Shown here: positions 21,286-30,752 of the stretch, in pieces
Layout: each line of letters opens with the position of its first letter
Position numbering within the stretch: the stretch's first letter is position 1
Origin: Providencia alcalifaciens
GTDB taxonomy: Bacteria > Pseudomonadota > Gammaproteobacteria > Enterobacterales > Enterobacteriaceae
DNA length: 64,000 bases
NCBI GenBank assembly: GCA_025961275.1
Contig: JAOQNJ010000001.1
Span: 951,353 to 1,015,352 of the forward strand
Reading direction: 5' to 3'
Translations under genes and position numbers: made by a program
The notes under the pieces: model-generated
Seen by the model: only the letters and a program-made list of their open reading frames with translations
Told to the model about the DNA's origin: nothing
Database searches by the model: none

Positions 21286-22494
21286 ATGGCGCAGGTATCA
21301 AAGGCAAGAAGCCTGGGTAAATATTTTCTACTTTTTGATAATATGCTAGTGGTTCTCGGTTTTTTTGTCGTCTTTCCATTAATTTCAATCCGTTTTGTCG
21401 ATCAACTCGCTTGGGCTGCCGTTATTGTAGGTTTCGCCCTCGGCCTACGACAATTTGTACAACAAGGATTCGGAATATTTGGTGGCGCTATTGCCGACCG
21501 TTTTGGAGCGAAACCAATGATAGTCATTGGCATGTTGCTACGGGCTTGCGGGTTTGCATTTATGGCAATTGCTGACAACCCTTGGATGCTATGGCTATCC
21601 TGTATACTATCCGCTTTAGGTGGCACACTATTCGATCCACCCAGAACTGCGCTCGTTATCAAACTCACTCGTCCATATGAACGGGGACGCTTTTACTCAT
21701 TACTACTTATGCAAGACAGCGCTGGCGCGGTTATTGGTGCGCTAATTGGTAGCTGGCTACTTCAATACGACTTCCATTATGTCTGTTGGGCTGGTGCTTT
21801 AGTCTTTGTCATCGCGGCAATTTGTAATGCATTGCTATTACCGGCTTATCGTATCTCAACGGTTAGAGCGCCGATTAAAGAAGGTATGGGACGTGTTCTC
21901 AAAGATAAGCGTTTTGTTACCTATGTTATTACACTTTCCGGTTACTTTATGCTAGCAGTGCAAGTCATGTTGATGTTCCCTATTGTCGTCAATGAACTTG
22001 CAGGTTCAGCATCCGCTGTAAAATGGATGTATGCTATTGAAGCCGCAATTTCATTAACCTTGCTTTACCCTATCGCTCGTTGGAGTGAAAAACATTTTCG
22101 GCTTGAGCAACGTTTGATGGCTGGCTTATTTTTAATGAGTCTGAGTATGTTCCCAATTGGCATGACGAGCTCTATACATGTTTTATTTGGACTTATTTGC
22201 CTATTTTATTTGGGCACAGTCACGGCAGATCCTGCTAGAGAAACCTTGAGCGCTTCACTTGCTGACCCGCGTGCACGTGGAAGCTATATGGGCTTTAGTC
22301 GTTTGGGTTTAGCCTTAGGTGGTGCAGTAGGATATACTGGCGGTGGTTGGATGTATGATATTGGCCATCAATGGAAGCTCCCTCAGTTACCTTGGTTTTT
22401 ATTGGGGATAATTGGTTTCATCACCCTTTGGGCGCTTCACAGGCAATTTAACCGTAAAAAAATCGAACCGGTGATGTTAACTGGTTCGAAATAA
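21286..22494 (+). CDS. mdtH: Multidrug efflux MFS transporter MdtH
   Basis: This is a 12-TMS major facilitator of the DHA1 family. I chose the start [20 protein letters not shown], eight codons inside the longest ORF, because it gives 402 residues, the E. coli length, and matches its start. Motif A appears as [15 protein letters not shown] between TMS 2 and 3, with [14 protein letters not shown] and [18 protein letters not shown] later. Overexpression in E. coli gives modest fluoroquinolone resistance. It is divergent from rimJ. Confidence 0.95.
   Translation: MAQVSKARSLGKYFLLFDNMLVVLGFFVVFPLISIRFVDQLAWAAVIVGFALGLRQFVQQGFGIFGGAIADRFGAKPMIVIGMLLRACGFAFMAIADNPWMLWLSCILSALGGTLFDPPRTALVIKLTRPYERGRFYSLLLMQDSAGAVIGALIGSWLLQYDFHYVCWAGALVFVIAAICNALLLPAYRISTVRAPIKEGMGRVLKDKRFVTYVITLSGYFMLAVQVMLMFPIVVNELAGSASAVKWMYAIEAAISLTLLYPIARWSEKHFRLEQRLMAGLFLMSLSMFPIGMTSSIHVLFGLICLFYLGTVTADPARETLSASLADPRARGSYMGFSRLGLALGGAVGYTGGGWMYDIGHQWKLPQLPWFLLGIIGFITLWALHRQFNRKKIEPVMLTGSK
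22464..22488 (+). terminator. Hairpin overlapping the mdtH stop
   Basis: CGAACC pairs with GGTTCG (slightly longer with mismatches) within the last mdtH codons, followed by AAATAATTAA. The tail is weak, so terminator function is uncertain. Confidence 0.35.
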
Positions 22495-22827
22495 TTAAAC
22501 ATAACGAAAATATGCTGACCTTTATGGGGATGCAGTTGTTCAAAGCAATAACGTTTTAATTAAGTCAAAACTCTTATAACGATCATTCTTGGCAAGAAAT
22601 TGTAATATAACCATATTTAAGTCAATACCAATTCTGACACCTATTGTTTAATTGACCTCTTTTCGTTAATGCAATTCTGAAAAGATATTCTCAAGAGGTG
22701 ATTAATCCTTAATAAAGACAAATACACACTTAATCACACCCCAAAATTTATTATTAAAATAATTTCAAAAAGCCTTTTGCGTTCTATTATAGGATAAGAT
22801 AATCGCGTTACTGTAAAAGGAGTATTT
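22495..22827. other. Non-coding gap, mdtH to yceB
   Basis: The 333 AT-rich nt hold no ORF. They contain the yceB ribosome binding site (AAAAGGAG, 6 nt before the ATG) and presumably its promoter. Confidence 0.5.
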
Positions 22828-23388
22828 ATGAAACAATTTATCTTGGCGGCAATGATTGGCGTTTTTACTTTATTAACGGGATGTAGCCAGCTCACTGACT
22901 TCACAATCAGTGAAAGTACCATCAACCATTATCTTGCAACTAATGTAAAATACGACCACAACGTGGGTATTTCTGGCTTTGCAGATGCGGATATTCAATT
23001 AACTAATCTTAAATCAGAAATTGGCCGCAGTGACCCGGGTAAAATTGCGCTAAGTGGTGAAGCAGCAGTCAATTTAGATAGTTTATTGGGTAAAGCCAAC
23101 GCAAAAATTGAGCTGACATTGACTGCTAGCCCTTATTTTGATGCCAAAACGGGTGCTATTTACTTAAAAGAGCTTAATATTACCCAATATAACGTCATTC
23201 CAGAAAATATGGAGACGGCTATTTCCGCAGTGATGCCCTATCTTAATAGCTCACTAGGCGCGTTCTTCTCAACACAACCTGTATATGTGTTAAACCCTGA
23301 GAATGGTGCAGCTGAAGTAACGGCAAGAAAATTAGCTAAAGGGCTTGAAATTAAACCGGGTAAACTGGTCATTCCTTTAGTAGATTAA
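22828..23388 (+). CDS. yceB: Lipoprotein YceB (DUF1439)
   Basis: The 186-residue lipoprotein has signal peptide MKQFILAAMIGVFTLLTGC with lipobox LTGC and acylated Cys19. The +2 residue is Ser, which predicts outer-membrane sorting. The mature part has the DUF1439 pattern SESTINHYLATNVKYDHNVG. It is the homologue of E. coli YceB, a small tubular lipid-binding-like lipoprotein of unknown role that lies beside mdtH in E. coli as here. A strong terminator follows. Confidence 0.93.
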   Translation: MKQFILAAMIGVFTLLTGCSQLTDFTISESTINHYLATNVKYDHNVGISGFADADIQLTNLKSEIGRSDPGKIALSGEAAVNLDSLLGKANAKIELTLTASPYFDAKTGAIYLKELNITQYNVIPENMETAISAVMPYLNSSLGAFFSTQPVYVLNPENGAAEVTARKLAKGLEIKPGKLVIPLVD

Positions 23389-23424
23389 TTTCCATAAATT
23401 ATTTCGATTAATAAGAGCACGAAG

Positions 23425-23451
23425 GGCAACAGATTGATCTGTTGCCTTTTT
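23425..23451 (+). terminator. yceB terminator
   Basis: GGCAACAGA pairs with TCTGTTGCC around TTGA and is followed directly by TTTTT. This is a canonical intrinsic terminator 37 nt after the stop. Confidence 0.9.
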
Positions 23452-23524
23452 GGTTTAATAAAAATTTCTTATCATGAAATTCGTCACACGTCACAATAGT
23501 ATGACCTTCAAGGACGTGACGCTG

Positions 23525-24070
23525 TCACTCAACCTCTAATTCATCACGTAATACAATCACCGCATCACGAGCAATTTGTGCTAATGTTCGATAGAATGCA
23601 GTTGTCGCATGCGCTTCCATTTTACCCAGAAATGCACCATACCAACTTAAAATAAAACTATCAAAAAGCTCAATTTGTGCTGCGGTTTCATCTTCAGCAG
23701 CTTGGTCTTCGAGCCAAGATGCAGAGAGTAGCAACGCACCAAAAGCATCGGTTCTCGCATTCGTTAGAGACATTCCTCTTTCAACCAAAAACTCACGAAC
23801 TTCAGCTTCTGCAATTTCTTCATCATAATCATGTGCTAACGCTGATACTGACGGCGCCTCACCACCAAATAAAGCTTGGTAGTCTGATACGATGGCAGGT
23901 ATATCGACAGATTTAGCCATACGAGCCCACAGGTCATCTTGCTCTAATGGCCAAGAATCCTTGAGTTTGTCTTGCGCTATCAGATCAATCAGTGGTTTTA
24001 CAAGGCTATCATCAGGAGAACGCTGAAAAAGTGTTCCCAAAATACGGCAGACGATTGAAAATTCGTTCAT
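23525..24070 (-). CDS. ycdY: TorD-family chaperone YcdY
   Basis: The 181-residue, all-helical protein matches E. coli YcdY (184): MNEFSIVCRILGTLFQRSPD at the start, WPLEQDDLWARM near 41-52, LLLSASWLEDQAAEDET near 112-128, and GAFLGKMEAHATTAFYRTLA near 145-164. In E. coli YcdY activates the zinc phosphatase YcdX and affects swarming. Here ycdX is not adjacent: ghrA follows directly upstream, so the usual ghrA-ycdX-ycdY order has lost its middle gene. The role may therefore differ. Confidence 0.92.
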   Translation of the reverse strand: MNEFSIVCRILGTLFQRSPDDSLVKPLIDLIAQDKLKDSWPLEQDDLWARMAKSVDIPAIVSDYQALFGGEAPSVSALAHDYDEEIAEAEVREFLVERGMSLTNARTDAFGALLLSASWLEDQAAEDETAAQIELFDSFILSWYGAFLGKMEAHATTAFYRTLAQIARDAVIVLRDELEVE

Positions 24071-24268
24071 TTACGGTTCCTATTTTTGCATTTATACACA
24101 AAATAATCTGCGCTGCATGCAGATAATAAGCGAAGCTATTCTGAGGAACATTGATAACGATATTGCTAAGTTAGCTAAGCTTAATTCTCTTTTGACAACA
24201 CACACCCGACAACATGAAGATGACGGGGATATTTTATATTATTCAGCGTGAATTAAATGCAGTATACC

Positions 24269-25210
24269 CTAATAACCCCGTTTCATATCAACGATTGCAA
24301 CAGGCTGTTGCCCATTTTCAATTCGTTTAATATTATTGCTGATCATATCCATGGCTTCTTGTGGTAATGTAATCGCCGCCACATGAGGTGTTATCGCCAC
24401 GCGTGGATGTGTCCAGAATGGGTGCATTTGTGGTAATGGTTCACTGGCAAATACATCCAGTGAAGCACCCGCCATCTGCCCAGATTCAAGTGTCGCCAGC
24501 AAGTCTTGCTCGATTAAATGTGAACCTCGCGCCAAATTAATAATATAAGCATTTTTTTGTAACTGGTTAAATAGACTCTGATTGAGTATACCAATTGTTT
24601 CTGGTGTGCTTGGCAGCAAATTGATAATCACACGTGTACCTTGCAAAAAGTCACTCAGTTGATCTTGTCCATAATAACTTTTCACTTTATCGAGCTGCTT
24701 TTCACTACGACTCCATGTTCTGACATGAAAACCAAACTCGACTAATCTTTTAGCGACAGCCTGTCCAAGCGCCCCTGCTCCCATTACACCCACGACAAAT
24801 TCTTCGTGCTGATAAGCTGGCAGTGGCTTCCATTGACGTTGCGACTGGAATTGACGGTATTCATCCATTCGACGAAAATAATAAAGTACTTTCGCCATCG
24901 CATACTCTTCCATCTGCAACGCCATGCCCGTATCTTCTAAACGCATTAACGGTACACCAGCAGGTAAAGTACCCGGATTATCTTGCTCTTGCTTCAAGAT
25001 TGCATCGACACCCGCCCCTAAGGCGAAAATACCTTTCAGATCATTTCGACCCGCCAAGCATTCATAAGGAGGCAACCATACCATGGCATAATCAGCGCTT
25101 TGTTTGTCACCTCTTACCCATTGGCGAATATTAGCCTGCGGGAGTCTGGCCTTCATGCCAGCTATCCACTCATTAGCATCAAAAAATGGATGATAAAATA
25201 GAATATTCAT
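24269..25210 (-). CDS. ghrA: Glyoxylate/hydroxypyruvate reductase A
   Basis: This D-2-hydroxyacid dehydrogenase reduces glyoxylate and hydroxypyruvate with NADPH. The 313 residues match E. coli GhrA (312). The N-terminal substrate domain starts MNILFYHPFFDANEWI. The Rossmann motif GVMGAGALGQAVAKRL is near 142-157, the dinucleotide loop TWSRSEKQ follows, the catalytic Arg lies in NLARGSHLIEQDLL (about 224-237), and the His is in TPHVAAITLP (about 273-282). It lies 198 nt upstream of ycdY. Confidence 0.95.
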   Translation of the reverse strand: MNILFYHPFFDANEWIAGMKARLPQANIRQWVRGDKQSADYAMVWLPPYECLAGRNDLKGIFALGAGVDAILKQEQDNPGTLPAGVPLMRLEDTGMALQMEEYAMAKVLYYFRRMDEYRQFQSQRQWKPLPAYQHEEFVVGVMGAGALGQAVAKRLVEFGFHVRTWSRSEKQLDKVKSYYGQDQLSDFLQGTRVIINLLPSTPETIGILNQSLFNQLQKNAYIINLARGSHLIEQDLLATLESGQMAGASLDVFASEPLPQMHPFWTHPRVAITPHVAAITLPQEAMDMISNNIKRIENGQQPVAIVDMKRGY

Positions 25211-25527
25211 GACAACTCCTCTTGTGTTTTCAACAGAGTGTTCCGAAAAAATTTTATTTTCAAGTGAATACAGTGAGTAAGCGCAGTGGTGATTGGCTTT
25301 TTGTTAAGCCGTTAACGAATTTTACAATAAAGACTTGAAATTTTTATTAAACAAAGAATGACCACCCAAGATCAGATAATAATCAAATTGATTTATATTT
25401 AGCTAAACAAGCCGTAAAACACGAAAAAGCACAAATAGGGAGTTGACGGAAGCCGCGCTTTTCCCTATAGTAGCGCCCCGTTGCAGGACAAGTTTTATCT
25501 TTGCTTTGCGACTAGATTTAAAAATAC
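25211..25527. other. Non-coding gap, ghrA to tRNA-Ser
   Basis: These 317 nt contain the divergent promoters of ghrA and the tRNA gene. I see no other feature. Confidence 0.5.
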
Positions 25528-25617
25528 GGTGAGGTGTCCGAGAGGCTGAAGGAGCACGCCTGGAAAGTGTGTATACGTGAGAACGTATCGAGGGTTCGAA
25601 CCCCTCTCTCACCGCCA
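25528..25617 (+). tRNA. tRNA-Ser(GGA)
   Basis: The 90-nt class II tRNA has an encoded CCA. The acceptor stem is GGTGAGG with TCTCACC (one G-U pair at position 7). The anticodon loop CTGGAAA has anticodon GGA, which reads UCC and UCU. The long variable arm has stem TACG/CGTA. The T arm is GAGGG-TTCGAAC-CCCTC, and the discriminator is G. It is nearly identical to the E. coli serW/serX product. Confidence 0.97.
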
Positions 25618-25773
25618 TTTTTAAATTATCTAGTTCCTATATCCTACTCTTGTTTTATTCTTGAATGACCATTCCTTAATTAATTTTAAATATAATTAAT
25701 ATTTGCAGGTTTCCTTTTACTGTTGTTCTACATTGTCATTATTGGTATTAAAAATTACAATTGCCTGTTTATT

Positions 25774-25807
25774 AAATAAAAAAACCTGAACTGATTCAGC
25801 TCAGGTT
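25774..25807 (-). terminator. Aldehyde dehydrogenase terminator
   Basis: On the minus strand AACCTGA and TCAGGTT pair (longer with one mismatch), followed by seven T residues. It starts 9 nt after the gene's stop and is a strong intrinsic terminator. Confidence 0.9.
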
Positions 25808-25816
25808 ATATGCGGA

Positions 25817-27301
25817 TCAATGATGAATAATCCAAATAACTTTTGTCTGAGTATATTGTTCGAAAGCTTCCAATCCGTTGTCTTTGCCACCAAAACCGGA
25901 TTGTTTAAAGCCACCAAATGGCGTTGTAATATTCCCTTCACTAAATCCATTAACTGAAACAGTGCCCGCATTGATCCGACGTGCAACATTCATCACTCGA
26001 TGTATATTCTGACTATAAAATGAAGCAGCCAAACTATAGTGAGTATTATTGGCTAATTCAATTGCTTCTTCATCGGTGGAGAAAGTAGAAACAGCAAGGA
26101 GCGGCCCGAAAACTTCATTTTGAAATATCGACATATCAGGTGTTACATTATCGAAAATAGTCGGTTCGATATACCAACCACTCCCAAGTTCACTAAAGAT
26201 CTTTCCCCCTGTGACAAGCTTAGCGCCTTCACTCAATGAGAGTTCAATAAAAGATTTCACTTTTTCAAAATGCACTTTTTCAACCATAGGCCCAATAGAA
26301 ATAGACTCATCCATTGGATTTCCGACTTTCCACTTTGTCGCGGCTGCAACTAATTTATCTAATAATTTTTCTCGCACACTTTCATGAACGATTAGACGAG
26401 AGCCACAACTACAGTTTTCACTCATATTCCAAAATGCGGCTGCCATAATATGAGGTACCGCTGCATCAAGATCTGCATCCGCAAAAACGACTTGTGGACT
26501 TTTACCACCGCACTCCAACACAATTTCTTTTAAATTACTTTCGGCTGAATATTTAAGTAATAAACGCCCCACCTCAGTTGAGCCTGTGAAGGATACTATA
26601 TCAATATCCACATGCCTTCCTATCGCTTCGCCTGCATTTTCACCCAACCCGCAAATCAAACTTAATGCACCTTTTGGAACGCCTGCTTCATAAGCTAATT
26701 CAACCATACGGTAAGCGCTAAGTGATGTTAGCTCTGCGGGTTTAACAATCACGGAGTTACCGACGGCCAGTGCAGGCGCAACCTTCCATGCAAACATTTG
26801 CGCAGGGAAATTCCAAGGTAATACAGCACCAACAACACCAATTGGTTCATGAACAATAAGTCCAAGCTCATTTTGACTAGTCGGAGCAACCTTACCAAAC
26901 ATTTTGTCTAATGCTTCTGCGTACCAATAAAACGTATCCACTGTAGCAGGCATGTCTGTATTTAGGCATTCAGTGATGGGTTTGCCTGCATCTAGACAAT
27001 CAAGCGCTGCTAGCTCCTCACTATGAAACTCAATCAAACTGGCCCAGCGTAGCATGACTTGTTTACGCTCTAGGGGGGACAACCCCTGCCAGCTCCCGCT
27101 ATTAAATGTGCTTCTTGCGACTAATACCGCAGCATGAACATCCTCAGCTTGCCCGTCAGCAATAAAACCAATCAGCGAATCATCAATTGGCGTTCGGTTT
27201 TCGAGCTTAACTCCACTATTTTGATAACCTTCAATCAAATTTCCTGCCCAAAGTTTCCCCGCGTGAGCGTGTTCAAATACCTGTTCTTTAGTCTTTTTCA
27301 T
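25817..27301 (-). CDS. NAD(P)-dependent aldehyde dehydrogenase (PuuC-like)
   Basis: This is a 494-residue ALDH superfamily enzyme. PWNFPAQMFAWKVAPALAVG is near 163-182, with the conserved Asn. The cofactor motif FTGSTEVGR lies near 238-246, and the general base Glu is in LECGGKSP near 261-268. The catalytic Cys is in SENCSCGSRL near 295-304; a second Cys two residues later is less usual. FGGFKQSGFG is near the C-terminus. It resembles gamma-glutamyl-gamma-aminobutyraldehyde dehydrogenase PuuC and betaine-aldehyde types, but no puu genes are adjacent, so the substrate is open. It is divergent from the MFS-LysR pair. Confidence 0.9.
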   Translation of the reverse strand: MKKTKEQVFEHAHAGKLWAGNLIEGYQNSGVKLENRTPIDDSLIGFIADGQAEDVHAAVLVARSTFNSGSWQGLSPLERKQVMLRWASLIEFHSEELAALDCLDAGKPITECLNTDMPATVDTFYWYAEALDKMFGKVAPTSQNELGLIVHEPIGVVGAVLPWNFPAQMFAWKVAPALAVGNSVIVKPAELTSLSAYRMVELAYEAGVPKGALSLICGLGENAGEAIGRHVDIDIVSFTGSTEVGRLLLKYSAESNLKEIVLECGGKSPQVVFADADLDAAVPHIMAAAFWNMSENCSCGSRLIVHESVREKLLDKLVAAATKWKVGNPMDESISIGPMVEKVHFEKVKSFIELSLSEGAKLVTGGKIFSELGSGWYIEPTIFDNVTPDMSIFQNEVFGPLLAVSTFSTDEEAIELANNTHYSLAASFYSQNIHRVMNVARRINAGTVSVNGFSEGNITTPFGGFKQSGFGGKDNGLEAFEQYTQTKVIWIIHH

Positions 27302-27975
27302 TGGTATAGCCTCTACGATTTAATCAAGGAAAGAAATGAGTGTTGTTGCTCTTTTGATAAATTGAGCAAAGGTATTCTGCAGGCTCAACATCGGCACTAC
27401 CTTTGATACAACCTATTTTTACTATTGGATTGTAATTACTACTGTAACTACGCCAATTTTTCCTACGGGGACTGAGATTAATTATGCTAATGATAACAAT
27501 AGACATTTTAGATATTGGAATTATCGATTCGTATCGGTATTACTAGACTACCAATGCATTGAACGTTTCTGCCAAAAGCAGGTTTTAAGCAGTGATATAA
27601 TTAAACAACAAGCCCTATCGAATTATGCCCACATCACCCTAAGTAACCTTGTTTATTGAAAAATCATTTCGGCTGCCAATTTTGACTTTTGTCACTCACG
27701 CAATAAATTATTAAACGTGTCGGTAACATACAGCATATGTGTCGATTATCCCTATTTGAGTATATATCTTGTCCAGCTTACAGCCTCGATTTATATGAGT
27801 TGTTAACAAAATAATTATGATAGTTAAATATTATCTATAATACGATCTGTATTAAGAGAAATGCATATTGTTGATTTTTACTGACTATGGCGTTATTGAT
27901 ATACCTGCTATCCGCCTTGCGCTTCTTCTCTGTTATTTTTAACCGTTCTAGTATATCCCTCAGAAATGTCACAAC
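27302..27975. other. Non-coding divergent region, ALDH to MFS transporter
   Basis: The 674-nt AT-rich gap holds the promoters of both divergent units and, by analogy with LysR systems, probably LysR binding sites. I cannot point to a clear T-N11-A dyad. No ORF or RNA is supported. Confidence 0.5.
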
Positions 27976-29382
27976 ATGGGGATTATCGTGAACGAGAATC
28001 ATTCATTAAAACCTTACTTGGCTGCACTGGCTTTACCTATTTTTCTTTCATCTTTAAGCACCAGTATTGCTAATATTGTACTTCCAGCACTAACCATTGC
28101 TTTTGAAGCTTCTTTTTTCAAGGTTCAATGGGTTGTAGTTGCATATCTTGTCAGTTTAACAAGTGCCACTATTATTACAGGAAGTATTGGTGACAGACTC
28201 AATCGCCGAACTGTTCTTATCGGCGCGACCTTACTTTTTATTGGTTCTTCAATTTTGTGTGCTCTTTCACCAACCATCAATTGGCTAATTATCTTTCGCT
28301 TATTCCAAGGTATTGCAGCAGCAGCAATGATTAATACAACAATAGCACTAATTGCAGGATTAAATACTAAGCATGGTAATGGTGTCGCTATGGGATGGAT
28401 AGGTTCATTATCTGCGATCGGTACTGCCACAGGGCCTACGTTGGGTGGATTTCTAATTGGACTTTGGGGATGGCAATCTATTTTCTTAATTAATATTCCA
28501 GTCGCACTGATTGCTCTTGGGTTAATTATTCGTTTTATCAAGCCTCAGCCTGTAAATTACCATCAAAAAAAACCAATTGATAAATTAGGTATCAGTGTAT
28601 TAACACTGGCTATTATCACTTATGCTTTTAGCATGACCTATTGGAGTCAATATAGCGTTGTGTTACTGCTCGCTTCATTGAGTTGCTTCGTATTTTTTAT
28701 ATTGATTGAGCGCCGTATCGCCTTTCCAATTATTTCAATTAGCTTATTAAAACAACCATCATTATTTGTCGGTGCAATACTCAGCCTATTAGTTTCTAGC
28801 GTTATGATGACAACATTAATTGTTGGCCCTTTTTATTTACTTCATAAGCTAGCATTATCCCCATGGCAAGTTGGGTTGGTGCTGTCATTTGGGCCTGTCA
28901 TTGCTGCAAGTTTTGGGATCCCCGCGGGTAAATTCGTCGATACATTTGGCGCAAATACACTAGTGTCCTTTGCACTACTATTGATGTTATTGGGCTTTAT
29001 CCTATTCTTCACTTTCACCCATCATCTTACTGTATGGGTTTATATGATTTTCATCGCCATAATTACTACTGGATATGCCATATTTCAGACAGCTAATAAC
29101 ACCAGTATTTTATTTAGTGTTGAATCAAATGAAAAAGGATTACTTGCAGGTATTATTAACCTTTCTCGCAATATAGGGCTGATTAATGGTGCGACATTAA
29201 TGGGAAGCTTATTTTCCCTGTTTACGGGCAGTACAGTAAAAAATACGTTAATACCTGATAATATTGCACATGGCTTTATGTTAATCTTTGGCATCGCCGC
29301 TTGCATAATACTATTCGCTTTTTTGTTAGCACTATGGCACCAAAAACAGGGTAACAAAAAGAAGACTTTCGAAGATTGTTGA
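27976..29382 (+). CDS. MFS transporter of the DHA2 (EmrB/QacA) type
   Basis: This 468-residue polytopic membrane protein probably has 14 segments. Motif A is present as GSIGDRLNRRTVLIG (about 59-73) and antiporter motif C-like glycines in IGTATGPTLGGFLIG (about 150-164), typical of drug-proton antiporters. The ATG at 27976 lacks a Shine-Dalgarno. A GTG at 27988 has GGGGA at good distance and may be the real start (MNENHSLKPYLAALALP). A LysR gene follows 60 nt later on the same strand and may control export. The substrate is unknown. Confidence 0.88.
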   Translation: MGIIVNENHSLKPYLAALALPIFLSSLSTSIANIVLPALTIAFEASFFKVQWVVVAYLVSLTSATIITGSIGDRLNRRTVLIGATLLFIGSSILCALSPTINWLIIFRLFQGIAAAAMINTTIALIAGLNTKHGNGVAMGWIGSLSAIGTATGPTLGGFLIGLWGWQSIFLINIPVALIALGLIIRFIKPQPVNYHQKKPIDKLGISVLTLAIITYAFSMTYWSQYSVVLLLASLSCFVFFILIERRIAFPIISISLLKQPSLFVGAILSLLVSSVMMTTLIVGPFYLLHKLALSPWQVGLVLSFGPVIAASFGIPAGKFVDTFGANTLVSFALLLMLLGFILFFTFTHHLTVWVYMIFIAIITTGYAIFQTANNTSILFSVESNEKGLLAGIINLSRNIGLINGATLMGSLFSLFTGSTVKNTLIPDNIAHGFMLIFGIAACIILFAFLLALWHQKQGNKKKTFEDC

Positions 29383-29442
29383 CCTTTGAAGCTTATTTTT
29401 CGGTATATGGCCAACAGCAATACAATTTGAAGTATAGCAGGT

Positions 29443-30348
29443 ATGAATATGTTAAAAATTGACCTAAATTTATTAGTAGTACTAAATGCATTACTGACAG
29501 AATGCAATATCACTAGAGCCGCCCAAAAACAGAATTTGAGTGTTTCTGCAATGAGCCGAGCACTAAATCGTTTACGTATATCTTTAAATGACCCTATATT
29601 GGTCAAGTCTGGCCGAAATATGGTACTCACCCCTTATGCATTGGGTATTCGTGCCCAAGTCGTGCAATTAGTTCATCAACTTGACCAAGTTTTCACTTTA
29701 CCAAACCAACTTGATTTACAGGCATTAACCCGATTATTTACGTTACGTGCATCGGCCGGTTTCGCAGAAAATTATGGGGCTGCATTATTAGCATTTATGC
29801 GCCAACAAGCGCCAAATAGCACTTTACGGATTATTAGTAAAGAGATCAAACAAGGAAAATTACTTAAGCAAGGTGAGATAGATGCTGAAATATCCGTTAT
29901 TAGTAATAAGACTGAAGCCGATATGAAAAGCCGTTTTTTATTTTCTGATCGCTTAATTGGTGCAGTTCAGCTAACGCACCCGTTAGCAGATCAACCAATT
30001 ACATTCGACAATCTGACCACTTTTGATTTTATTGGTGTGCATCGCCAGCATGAATTTACTGCTGAACAGTTAGATGATTGTGCTTGTAGCGCAATTGGGC
30101 TCATCAAGTCCCCCATATTAACCGTAACTGGTTTTTCCACTGCATTAGCAGTCGTACAAGATAGCCAGCTCATTGCTATTGTTCCCGAACGATTTACTCA
30201 TAATCTCCGTAAATCATTATTTAGCTTTGTATTACCTTATAAAGTACCATCTATTAATATCTCACTATTATGGCATCCAAGAATGAATAATGATCTCGCA
30301 CACAAATGGTTCCGAGAATGCATTTTACACGTGTGCCAAGAGCAGTAA
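29443..30348 (+). CDS. LysR-family transcriptional regulator
   Basis: The 301-residue protein starts MNMLKIDLNLLVVLNALLTE. It has the N-terminal winged HTH at about 1-65 (CNITRAAQKQNLSVSAMSRA then LNRLRISLNDPILVKSGRNM) and a substrate-binding-like effector domain after about residue 90. It resembles the NodD/LeuO-type branch that begins DLNLL. It lies downstream of, and is probably cotranscribed with, the MFS transporter; the likely target is the transporter and perhaps the divergent aldehyde dehydrogenase. A start at MLKID (two codons in) is equally possible. Confidence 0.92.
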   Translation: MNMLKIDLNLLVVLNALLTECNITRAAQKQNLSVSAMSRALNRLRISLNDPILVKSGRNMVLTPYALGIRAQVVQLVHQLDQVFTLPNQLDLQALTRLFTLRASAGFAENYGAALLAFMRQQAPNSTLRIISKEIKQGKLLKQGEIDAEISVISNKTEADMKSRFLFSDRLIGAVQLTHPLADQPITFDNLTTFDFIGVHRQHEFTAEQLDDCACSAIGLIKSPILTVTGFSTALAVVQDSQLIAIVPERFTHNLRKSLFSFVLPYKVPSINISLLWHPRMNNDLAHKWFRECILHVCQEQ

Positions 30349-30752
30349 TAAACGCCACTACAAATTAAATTATCATTTAATATCAAATTATTAACGTACT
30401 TTTTATTTCCCCGCTCTCTACTCATCAGGCATATCCAACATAAATCGTGTTACAGATGTTCGTAATACATCACTAAAAACACAGGCAATATATCTTAAAG
30501 TATGACGCGTCTAGATGCGCTAACTTAGGACAGCTCTTATTGCAGTCTAATGATAATGAGGTATTGATATATAGCCATAATCTTTCAAGCTGCATAGTTG
30601 TAGACGACGTTCACGTACTCGTCTTACATAATCCATCTGTGTTCACTGAGTATCTTATAGGAATAGCTTAGCTTGTCGTCTACATGCATCTAGAATTATT
30701 TAAATATACATATATTTTCAGTATTGTTAATGAGAGCAGCAAGGATGAACGA
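30349..30752. other. Non-coding gap upstream of the ynb-like cassette
   Basis: These 404 nt contain a 10-bp inverted repeat (see separate entry) and presumably the cassette promoter. An in-frame ATG at 30684 would add 23 residues to the first gene, but it lacks a ribosome binding site. Confidence 0.5.
30599..30684. repeat. 10-bp inverted repeat upstream of ynbA-like gene
   Basis: TGTAGACGAC at 30599-30608 is repeated in inverted form as GTCGTCTACA at 30675-30684. Similarity extends to flanking TGCAT/ATGCA with a small gap. The arms are 66 nt apart. This may be a pair of regulator half sites or a weak transcript stem. Confidence 0.5.

Noticed and set aside
25403-25618. 71-codon minus-strand ORF with the sequence [15 protein letters not shown]
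   Set aside because: It lies antisense across tRNA-Ser; this peptide is a well-known spurious translation of tRNA genes.
28125-28541. 138-codon frame antisense to the MFS transporter
   Set aside because: It is an antisense shadow of a transmembrane gene, Ile/Pro-rich by codon complement.
29085-29630. 181-codon minus-strand frame across the MFS-LysR junction
   Set aside because: It overlaps two well-supported genes on the other strand and has no domain or ribosome binding site.
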